Shown piece by piece: positions 1-6,004 of a stretch of DNA of 7,163 nt. Position numbers and translations under genes: made by a program. Source of the DNA: Roseovarius sp. UBA3070 (GTDB lineage: Bacteria > Pseudomonadota > Alphaproteobacteria > Rhodobacterales > Rhodobacteraceae); contig DFBW01000207.1 in NCBI GenBank assembly GCA_002366775.1, positions 6,188-13,350 on the forward strand. The letters run 5' to 3'. Position 1 is the first letter of the stretch; every line of letters starts with the position of its first letter. The notes under the pieces are model-generated. The model saw only the letters and a program-made list of their open reading frames with translations, searched no databases and was not told the origin of the DNA.

Positions 1-333
1 AAAGTGTGCCTGACTGGCACGGATGCAGGTGTTACCTTGATCTTTGACGAGATTGACCGCGGCGTTGGCGGGGCCACAGCCGATGCCGTGGGCCGTCGTT
101 TGGCGCAGCTGGCTGATAAGGGGCAGGTGTTGGTTGTCACCCATTCGCCGCAAGTGGCGGCGCGTGCCGGGCATCACTGGCGCGTGGAAAAACGGGTTGA
201 GAAGGGGCAAACGCTCTCTTCTCTCAGTGTTTTGTCGAATCAGGCGCGCGTGGATGAAATCGCCCGAATGCTGTCAGGTGATACAATCACAGACGCCGCC
301 CGTGCCGCCGCTGAGATGCTGATTGCCGGTTAG
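1..333 (+). CDS. recN: DNA repair protein RecN, C-terminal end (5' truncated by window)
   Basis: RecN is an SMC-like ATPase that acts in recombinational repair of double-strand breaks. The reading frame is open from base 1 (Lys-Val-Cys-Leu...), so the GTG at base 4 is an internal Val codon and not a start. The 110 visible residues hold the end of the ATPase head: the Walker B stretch LIFDEIDRGVGG with its catalytic Glu, followed by GATADAVGRRLAQLA, then the H-loop region VTHSPQVAA, and a helical end DEIARMLSG...AAEMLIAG. The Walker A motif, coiled coil and LSGGE signature would lie upstream, outside the window. It ends at TAG 331-333. The gene to its right is convergent, so recN ends its transcript here. 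DEIDRGVGGATADAVG is very typical of RecN and separates it from other SMC-type ATPases. Confidence 0.95.
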   Translation, partial: KVCLTGTDAGVTLIFDEIDRGVGGATADAVGRRLAQLADKGQVLVVTHSPQVAARAGHHWRVEKRVEKGQTLSSLSVLSNQARVDEIARMLSGDTITDAARAAAEMLIAG

Positions 334-416
334 CAGGGCCTGAAACCCAGCAGAGCCAGGCGCGCTTTGTATCCAGAATCGCAGGCTCGTTTCAGCGCAC
401 CGCAAACAGGTGAGCA
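334..416. other. Short convergent gap between recN and the FAD oxidase
   Basis: These 83 bases lie between two converging genes. CTGAAA near 340 and TTTCAG near 391 are complementary, but they are about 45 bases apart and no T-run follows, so I do not call a rho-independent terminator. No plausible small gene is visible. Confidence 0.6.
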
Positions 417-1793
417 TCAGTTCGCCGGGGGCACAAGTTTGCCGGGGTTCATGATGTTATCAGGGTCAAGCGCGCGTTTGAGCGTGCCCATCACGGCCCA
501 AGCCCCCCCATGTTCCTGTGCCATGTACTCCAGTTTTCCCAACCCTATGCCATGTTCGCCGCTCGAGGTACCGCCCAGTGACAGTGCCAGTTCCACCATC
601 CGATTAGAGGCCGCTTTCGCGCGGGCAACCTCATCTGCATCCGTTTCGTCGATCAGCAGGATTGCATGAAAATTACCGTCGCCCACATGGCCCAAAATAG
701 GGCCGGTCAGATTTGAATGTGCCAGATCGCTGCGGGTTATTTCAACGGCTTCGGCCAGACGGGAAATGGGGACACATATATCGGTGACGATGGCACGTGC
801 GCCGGGGCGCAGTTGAAGAATAGCGTGATAGGCGTTGTGCCGCATCGCCCAGAGCGCATTTCGGTCTTCAGTTTTAGTGGCCCAGGAAAACCCCTGGCCT
901 TCATGTTCGGCAGCGATCTGGCCAAAGATTGCGCTTTGATCTGCCACGGTGGCCTCAGTGCCATGAAATTCAAGTAATAGATGAGGTTTCACAGGTAACT
1001 TACTGTTACTATAGCTGTTTACAGCAATCACACTGTCGCTATCCATCAGCTCGATACGTGCCAGCGGCAGGCCCATTTGTATGGCATCCATGGTTGCTGC
1101 AACTGCATCATTGACGCTGGCAAAGGCGCAGACCGCGCTTGAAACTGCCTCTGGCGTACCTTGCAATCGCAGGGTCAGCTCGGTGATCAGCCCCAATGTG
1201 CCCTCCGACCCGACAAACAACCCAGTGAGGTCATACCCCGCAGATGATTTGCGTGCACGGGTGCCAGTGCGGATCACTTCGCCCGTTGCGCTCACCACTT
1301 CCAGTGCCAGAACGCTATCGCGCATGGTGCCATAGCGCACGGCCGTGGTGCCGCTGGCACGGGTTGAGGCCATGCCGCCAATCGAGGCATTGGCACCGGG
1401 ATCTACCGGAAAGAACAGGCCAGTGGCACGCAATTCTTCGTTCAATGCTTCGCGGGTGACACCCGGTTGCACGGTCACATCCTGATCGCCCGGACGGATG
1501 TTCAAAACCCGGTTCATGTGCTGGAAATCCACGCATATGCCACCCCGCACTGCTTGGGCCTGCCCCTCCAGAGAGGTGCCGGCCCCCCAACCCACCACCG
1601 GACATTTGTGGCGCGCACAAATGGAGACGATTTGCATGACGTCTTCGGTTGAGCGGGGATAGGCCACAGCATCAGGGGGCGTCAGGGGGAAATGGGTTTC
1701 ACTACGGCCATGAGCCGTGAGTTCGGACTTGGAGAGGGTTACGCCTTCGCCTAGAACTGCACAAAGCTCTGCGATTGCATCATTGATGCCCAT
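417..1793 (-). CDS. FAD-linked oxidase, D-lactate dehydrogenase (cytochrome)/GlcD family
   Basis: Predicted flavoenzyme oxidising a D-2-hydroxyacid (D-lactate, glycolate or a relative) and passing electrons to cytochrome c or quinone. With the chosen ATG at 1793 it has 458 residues, the usual size. The N-terminal PCMH-type FAD domain shows the pyrophosphate loop VVGWGAGTSLEG (66-77), DPGANASIGGMASTRASG (131-148) and SAGYDLTGLFVGSEGTLG (184-201). The C-terminal FAD-oxidase domain shows LWAMRHNAYHA (314-324), GHVGDGNFH (368-376) with His369 and His376 as likely metal/substrate ligands, GGTSSGEHGIGLGK (407-420) with Glu413-His414, and the usual ending ALDPDNIMNPGKLV. The start is supported by GAAAGG six bases upstream. 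The frame runs on to an ATG at 1880, giving 29 more residues, but those lack a visible ribosome site. The motifs do not fix the exact substrate. No signal peptide or membrane segment is evident in the 458-residue form. It is divergent from the ClC gene. Confidence 0.9.
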   Translation of the reverse strand: MGINDAIAELCAVLGEGVTLSKSELTAHGRSETHFPLTPPDAVAYPRSTEDVMQIVSICARHKCPVVGWGAGTSLEGQAQAVRGGICVDFQHMNRVLNIRPGDQDVTVQPGVTREALNEELRATGLFFPVDPGANASIGGMASTRASGTTAVRYGTMRDSVLALEVVSATGEVIRTGTRARKSSAGYDLTGLFVGSEGTLGLITELTLRLQGTPEAVSSAVCAFASVNDAVAATMDAIQMGLPLARIELMDSDSVIAVNSYSNSKLPVKPHLLLEFHGTEATVADQSAIFGQIAAEHEGQGFSWATKTEDRNALWAMRHNAYHAILQLRPGARAIVTDICVPISRLAEAVEITRSDLAHSNLTGPILGHVGDGNFHAILLIDETDADEVARAKAASNRMVELALSLGGTSSGEHGIGLGKLEYMAQEHGGAWAVMGTLKRALDPDNIMNPGKLVPPAN

Positions 1794-1883
1794 GTGTGGC
1801 CTTTCGTTGTGTATTCTACGCATAAGACTATGCCATGCAGCGCCGATGGAAAAGAACGCGCTTGAGAAAGGTAAACGCAACAG
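1794..1883. promoter_or_regulatory. Divergent intergenic region, FAD oxidase / ClC gene
   Basis: This 90-base region must hold the start signals for two divergent genes. On the minus strand TAGAAT (1818-1813, 5 of 6 matches to TATAAT) could be a -10 box for the FAD oxidase. It would give a leader of only about 13 bases carrying the ribosome site, and the -35 box is not convincing. Just beside it lies a perfect inverted repeat, GCATA-AGAC-TATGC (1820-1833), possibly an operator. On the plus strand GAGAAAGG (1864-1871), 12 bases before ATG 1884, is the ClC ribosome site. No good plus-strand -35/-10 pair was found. Confidence 0.35.
1800..1805 (-). promoter_or_regulatory. Ribosome binding site deciding the FAD oxidase start
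   Basis: On the minus strand this reads GAAAGG, followed by CCACAC and ATG (1793-1791), a normal spacing of six bases. This favours the 458-residue product over the 487-residue form starting at 1880 and over the internal ATG of the extension. Confidence 0.6.
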
Positions 1884-3572
1884 ATGGCCAACCCCGATCC
1901 AGCGATGTGGCGGCAGAAATGGCAGGCCGCCTGCGATGGGCTGAAACGCGCATGGTCAATGCTGCTGAAACGCGGCCCAAGTCAGATCCAGTTTTGGTTC
2001 ATAGCACTGCTTATCGGGATTGCGGCAGGTTTTGCCGCTTTGGGGTTTCGCAAGGGCATTTCCGCTGTACAGGCTTGGGCGTATGGCACCGATGATGTTG
2101 CGGGGATTCAGGCCTTTGCCGGAATGCTGCCGTGGTATTGGTTGTTGATCATTCCAATTCTGGGCGGTTTGGCAGTGGGGCTGATTCTGCACTGGTTCAC
2201 GCCCGATGGGCGGGTGCGCGCGGTTGCGGATGTGATTGAAGGCGCTGCTTTGAAGGAAGGCCGGGTGGAGATGCGCGAGGGCGTGGCGTCTGCCTTCGCC
2301 TCGATGATCACTCTGGGCACTGGGGGGTCTTCGGGCCGCGAGGGGCCGGTGGTACATATCGCGGGGGTTATCTCAACCTGGATCAGCAACCGGATTATGG
2401 CGGATGGTGTCACCGGGCGGGATCTGCTTGGCTGTGCCGTGGCCGCAGCGGTGTCAGCGTCTTTCAATGCCCCGATTGCGGGGGCCATTTTTGCGCTGGA
2501 AGTGGTGTTGCGCCATTTTGCCGTGCACGCATTTGCGCCGATTGTGATTGCCTCGGTTGCGGGCACGGTGATCAACCGGCTGGAATTCGGTGATGTGACC
2601 GAGTTTACCTTGCCCGTGGCCAGTGCGCTGGAATTTTATGTGGAATTGCCGGCGTTCCTGATTCTGGGGCTGTTGTGCGGCTTGGTGGCCACGTTGCTGA
2701 TGCAAGCGATTTTCCTGACGGAGGATATCGCCAGCCATTGGCAGGACCGATTGTCGATCCCGCGCTATCTGCGCCCTGCAGTGGCCGGTGGTTTACTGGG
2801 TGGATTGGCGATCTGGTTTCCCCATATCATCGGCGTGGGCTATGAGACGACGTCGGCGGCACTGACCGGCCAGCTGGTCCTTCATGAAGCCGTGGTCTTT
2901 GCCATTCTCAAGGTGGCCGCTGTGGCCATCACCTTTGGCGGGCGCATGGGCGGAGGGGTGTTTTCACCTTCGCTTATGGTGGGGGCGCTGAGCGGTCTGG
3001 CCTTTGGGCTGATTGCCACGGGGGTCTTTCCCGATGTGTCCGGCTCAAGCACGCTCTATGCGCTGGCAGGCATGGGGGCGGTAGCGGCGGCCGTCCTGGG
3101 CGCGCCTATATCCACGACTTTGATTGTGTTTGAAATGACGGGCGATTGGCAAACCGGCCTTGCGGTGATGGTCGCAGTGTCGATGTCAACAGCCCTTGGA
3201 TCGCGGTTGGTACGACGGTCGTTCTTTTTGACGCAGCTGGATCGGCGCGGCACGCGGTTGGCGGCAGGGCCACACGCGTATTTGCTGGGCATGTTCCGCG
3301 TGGCCAAGCTGATGCGCGCCAAGGATGAGGACGGCGCCGCTGACGAAGAGCGCTGCTGGGAAATGATCGGGGACGGTATCTATGTGGATGGCAACGCCAC
3401 ACTTGAAGCAGCGATGCCGATCTTTGATCGCACCCCGGTGCCGTTTATTCCGGTGGTGACACTCACTGGCGAAGATCTGTCACCCGAACTTTGGGGCGCG
3501 CTGTTTCATGTGGATGCGCTCAAGGCGTACAACCGAGCACTGGCAGCGGTGTCTGAGGAAGAACACAGCTGA
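1884..3572 (+). CDS. ClC-family chloride channel/transporter with degenerate CBS-like tail
   Basis: Integral inner-membrane anion channel or transporter of 562 residues, with about 30 cytoplasmic residues before the first hydrophobic segment (38-55). ClC landmarks by eye: GREGP (151-155) with gating Glu153, preceded by TLGTGGSS; NAPIAGAIFALEVV (195-208); GGRMGGGVFSPSLMVGALSG (352-371) containing GxFxP at 358-362; and GMGAVAAAVLGAPISTTLIVFEMTGDW (397-422, quoted here only by its ends in family terms: GMGA...FEMT). Residue differences from E. coli ClC: the GSGIP motif is replaced by RAVADVI (112-118), the internal proton glutamate position is Val207, and the anion-binding Tyr position is Phe448. 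After a charged linker (about 478-490) residues 498-550 resemble one worn CBS repeat instead of the usual pair. The start has GAGAAAGG upstream. The gene stands alone: divergent from the FAD oxidase and convergent with the DUF427 gene. Family assignment is firm; channel versus exchanger is open. Confidence 0.93.
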   Translation: MANPDPAMWRQKWQAACDGLKRAWSMLLKRGPSQIQFWFIALLIGIAAGFAALGFRKGISAVQAWAYGTDDVAGIQAFAGMLPWYWLLIIPILGGLAVGLILHWFTPDGRVRAVADVIEGAALKEGRVEMREGVASAFASMITLGTGGSSGREGPVVHIAGVISTWISNRIMADGVTGRDLLGCAVAAAVSASFNAPIAGAIFALEVVLRHFAVHAFAPIVIASVAGTVINRLEFGDVTEFTLPVASALEFYVELPAFLILGLLCGLVATLLMQAIFLTEDIASHWQDRLSIPRYLRPAVAGGLLGGLAIWFPHIIGVGYETTSAALTGQLVLHEAVVFAILKVAAVAITFGGRMGGGVFSPSLMVGALSGLAFGLIATGVFPDVSGSSTLYALAGMGAVAAAVLGAPISTTLIVFEMTGDWQTGLAVMVAVSMSTALGSRLVRRSFFLTQLDRRGTRLAAGPHAYLLGMFRVAKLMRAKDEDGAADEERCWEMIGDGIYVDGNATLEAAMPIFDRTPVPFIPVVTLTGEDLSPELWGALFHVDALKAYNRALAAVSEEEHS

Positions 3573-3614
3573 ACAAGTGGCATTTTGGGACGCAGGTCTT
3601 GGAGGAAGGGATGT

Positions 3615-3956
3615 TCAAACCCGCTCAACCGCCAGATAATCGCCCGGCGTGAAGGCGATGTGTTCCTTAATGCGGGCCACGGCCTCAATCGGGGTTTCAT
3701 AGCTCCAGCCGACGTTTTCCAGGGTTTGGCTTTTGGTGACGATAGAGAAATATCTGGCATCACCCTTGTGGGGGCAGTGCGAAACATGATCACTTTCCTC
3801 CAAAAACGCCATGGCAATGTCTTCACGCGGGAAATAGATCACATCACCATAGCCCGGTTCGCTGAGTTCCAGCGCATTTTTGCTTTCGGCCAGAACAGCC
3901 CCACCGGCACGCACCACCCAAGTACCGGTTGCTTTGCGGATTTTAATGTCAGCCAT
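3615..3956 (-). CDS. DUF427 domain protein
   Basis: Complete small soluble protein of 113 residues, matching the whole length of a single DUF427 domain. Family features seen: an N-terminal beta-rich part (TWVVRAGGAVLAESKNALEL, residues 12-31), YFPREDI (41-47), HCPHKGDARYF (60-70) with Cys61, and WSYETPIEAVARIKEHIAF (84-102). The biochemical function of this family is not known to me, so no activity is claimed. The conserved Cys-Pro-His-Lys-Gly patch is the likeliest functional site, by inference from conservation. The start ATG (3956-3954) is strongly supported by AGGAAGGA (3971-3964 on the minus strand), a nearly ideal ribosome site seven bases upstream. It lies 120 bases downstream of the co-oriented aminopeptidase gene and could share its transcript or have its own promoter. 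It converges on the ClC gene across 42 bases with no visible terminator. Confidence 0.9.
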   Translation of the reverse strand: MADIKIRKATGTWVVRAGGAVLAESKNALELSEPGYGDVIYFPREDIAMAFLEESDHVSHCPHKGDARYFSIVTKSQTLENVGWSYETPIEAVARIKEHIAFTPGDYLAVERV

Positions 3957-4058
3957 GGTGGCATCCTTCCTGTGTGTTGGTTGTCAGATGTCCCGGTTAT
4001 GGCCCGTGGTCACCGGATACCCATATGTCATGAAGTTCACCGATGTATACAGACGCGA

Positions 4059-4074
4059 TGTCACAGGCGTGACA
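4059..4074. repeat. Perfect 6-bp inverted repeat after the aminopeptidase stop
   Basis: TGTCAC-AGGC-GTGACA forms a perfect six-base-pair stem with a four-base loop. It begins three bases beyond the aminopeptidase stop codon (4079-4077) and about 100 bases before the DUF427 start. No T-run follows on the minus strand, so it is at most a weak or rho-assisted terminator. It could equally be a protein-binding site for the DUF427 promoter, or chance. Confidence 0.4.
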
Positions 4075-4076
4075 GC

Positions 4077-5879
4077 TCACAGGGGCCGAGTGGCCTGTTC
4101 CAGCCAGTCACGCGTTTTGGGTGAGACAAGCGGGCCGATCTTATCCATACATGTGGCGTGATAGAGGTTCAACCAGTCGCGTTCCCCTTGTGACAGCAGA
4201 TCAGTCTCAATCAGGCGCTGGTCAATCGGCGCAAAGCTGATGGTTTCAAAATGCAACTTACCGGTTTGATCCCCTTGGGGCAGGGGCGTGGCCTCTTGTA
4301 TCACCAGCAGGTTTTCGATGCGGATGCCAAAGGCGCCTTCGCGGTAATACCCCGGCTCGTTGGATACGATCATGCCCTGTTCAAGGGGCACTTCGGACAC
4401 GCGGCTGAGGCGCTGTGGGCCCTCATGTACGCACAGGTGCACACCCACGCCGTGACCCGTGCCGTGGCCGTAATCCTGATCGTTGAGCCATAGCGGATAG
4501 CGCGCCAATACATCCAGATCACGCCCGGCCAACCCCTTGGGCCAGCGCACGCGGGACATGGCGATCATGCCTTGCAGAACACGGGTGAAACAGCTGCGTT
4601 CCTCAGCGCCCACTTTGCCCACGGGCAGGGTGCGCGTGATATCGGTGGTGCCGTCCAGATATTGCCCGCCGCCATCCAGCACCAGCAGATCACCATCGGT
4701 GAGCGTGCGGTTCGAGCTTTGCGTGACACGGTAATGCGCAAGCGCGCCATGTGGCCCGGCCCCGGCTATGGTGTCAAAACTGATGTCCAGCAGATGGCCG
4801 GTGGCGCGGCGGTATGCCTCAAGTTGGCGCACCACGTCAATCTCGGTGATGGTGCCGGGAGAGTGTTGGTCAAACCAAAATAGAAATTCACATAGCGCCG
4901 CCCCGTCGCGCAGGTGTGCGGTGCGGGTGGCGGTGATTTCGGCATCAGTTTTGCAGGCCTTGGGCAGGATACATGGGTCTTGCCCCCAGATGTGGGTCAC
5001 GCCGGCCTCGTCCAGCTGTTGCACCACCCAGAGCGGCACCGAGGCCTTGTCTAATCGCACCGGTCCGGTCAGGCTGTGCAGACCGGGGGCGAAGGCGTTG
5101 GGCGGGCGGATTTTGATGTCACTGCCCAGATGTGCCCTGAGGGTGTCATCCACTTTGCCGGGGTCGGTGAACAGGGTCAGTTGGCCCGTGTCATGCAGGA
5201 TCGCAAAAGCATGGGCGACGGGGTTGCGCGGGATGTCATGCCCGCGAACATTCAGCAACCACGCGATGGAATCGGGCAGGGTGATCACGGCACATTCGTG
5301 ACGGTGCACTTTTAGGTGCTGCGCCAGAAGGGCGCGTTTTTGCGTGTGGGTTTTCCCTGCTAATTCAGATGGATATGGTGCTATTGCGCCTTGGGGTGGA
5401 TCGGGTTGATCGGGCCAAATTTTGTCAATCAAGTTCTGTGTCGATACCAAGGATATGCCGCTGCCAACCAGTGCTATTTCCAAGGTTTCAATCTGCTCGG
5501 GCGTGTAAAGCCACGGGTCAAAGCCGATCTTGCCGCCGTCAGGCAAGGCGTCTTTCAGCCAATCGGCGGGTTTCACCTCGGGCCAGTCCACGGGGGTGAA
5601 ATGATGCGTGTCCACTTGTGCCTTGACCTGCACACGGTAGCGGCCATCAACAAAGACACCTGCGCGATCACTCAATGCAATGCAAAACCCAGCCGAGCCT
5701 GTGAACCCGCTCAACCAGGCCAGCCGGTCATCGCGCGGGGCAACATACTCGCCCTGATGTGCATCCGCGCGTGGCACCATAAAGCCTGACAGCCCTTGTC
5801 GCGTCATTGCCTCTCGCAGCATAGCGAGGCGCGGGGGCCCTTGATCGGGCGAGGCGGTATCGGCAAAGCTCTGAAACAT
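4077..5879 (-). CDS. Xaa-Pro aminopeptidase (aminopeptidase P), M24B family
   Basis: Cytoplasmic dimetal peptidase that removes the N-terminal residue of peptides with Pro in position two. The 600-residue length fits the long three-domain form resembling eukaryotic XPNPEP1, as opposed to the shorter E. coli PepP form. Two creatinase-type N-terminal domains come first (about 15-150, with GFMVPRADAHQGEY and WLSGFTGSAGF, then about 170-305, with DSIAWLLNVRG). The pita-bread catalytic domain spans about 315-535. All five metal ligands appear present: Asp402 and Asp413 (LDGGGQY...DGTTDITRT), His476 (HGTGHGVG), Glu508 (SNEPGYY) and Glu522 (RIENLL). The catalytic histidines His382 (AHYRV) and His485 (VHEGP) are also there, so it should be active. 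A short C-terminal tail ends in RDWLEQATRPL. No signal peptide is seen. The start has AGAGGAA (5893-5887) seven bases upstream. Residue numbers are aligned by eye to human XPNPEP1. Confidence 0.95.
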   Translation of the reverse strand: MFQSFADTASPDQGPPRLAMLREAMTRQGLSGFMVPRADAHQGEYVAPRDDRLAWLSGFTGSAGFCIALSDRAGVFVDGRYRVQVKAQVDTHHFTPVDWPEVKPADWLKDALPDGGKIGFDPWLYTPEQIETLEIALVGSGISLVSTQNLIDKIWPDQPDPPQGAIAPYPSELAGKTHTQKRALLAQHLKVHRHECAVITLPDSIAWLLNVRGHDIPRNPVAHAFAILHDTGQLTLFTDPGKVDDTLRAHLGSDIKIRPPNAFAPGLHSLTGPVRLDKASVPLWVVQQLDEAGVTHIWGQDPCILPKACKTDAEITATRTAHLRDGAALCEFLFWFDQHSPGTITEIDVVRQLEAYRRATGHLLDISFDTIAGAGPHGALAHYRVTQSSNRTLTDGDLLVLDGGGQYLDGTTDITRTLPVGKVGAEERSCFTRVLQGMIAMSRVRWPKGLAGRDLDVLARYPLWLNDQDYGHGTGHGVGVHLCVHEGPQRLSRVSEVPLEQGMIVSNEPGYYREGAFGIRIENLLVIQEATPLPQGDQTGKLHFETISFAPIDQRLIETDLLSQGERDWLNLYHATCMDKIGPLVSPKTRDWLEQATRPL

Positions 5880-6004
5880 GATAAATTTCCTCTGTCGGCA
5901 GGGCCATTCTGAGGGTTGAGAAAACCCGGTTCCCCGCGCGAAGGCAACAAGAGATTTACCGAAGGATTTCTGCTACATTTGGTCAACAAGGGAGAATTTG
6001 AGCG
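5880..6004. promoter_or_regulatory. Divergent intergenic region, aminopeptidase / methyltransferase
   Basis: This region of 125 bases separates two divergent genes and should contain both promoters. It holds overlapping inverted repeats GGGTT-GAGAA-AACCC (5913-5927) and AACC-C-GGTT (5923-5931), near its middle, which could be an operator. On the minus strand TTGACC (5986-5981) resembles a -35 box, but no good -10 sits at proper spacing. Confidence 0.35.
5951..5979 (+). promoter_or_regulatory. Possible extended -10 promoter for the methyltransferase
   Basis: TACATT (5974-5979, four of six matches to TATAAT) is preceded by TGC at 5971-5973, the extended -10 element, with a poor -35 (GAGATT, 5951-5956) at 17 bases. 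Transcription would start near 5986, just before the ribosome site AAGGGAGA (5988-5995). Called by eye only. Confidence 0.25.

Noticed and set aside
334..416. A terminator for recN from CTGAAA and TTTCAG.
   Set aside because: The arms are short and about 45 bases apart, with no following T-run.
2108..2738. Open frames of 94-155 codons on the minus strand inside the ClC gene.
   Set aside because: They lack family motifs and lie opposite a clear membrane protein frame. Compositional shadows.
3573..3614. A bidirectional terminator between the converging ClC and DUF427 genes.
   Set aside because: No G+C-rich stem or T-run was found in the 42 bases.
4537..5789. Several open frames of 60-177 codons antisense to the aminopeptidase gene.
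   Set aside because: They have no recognisable domains and are shadows of codon bias in a G+C-rich gene. The minus-strand frame holds all catalytic residues of the M24B family.
5804..5989. A 61-codon minus-strand frame starting with TTG in the aminopeptidase/methyltransferase gap.
   Set aside because: It overlaps the start of the aminopeptidase in another frame, has a rare start codon and no recognisable sequence.
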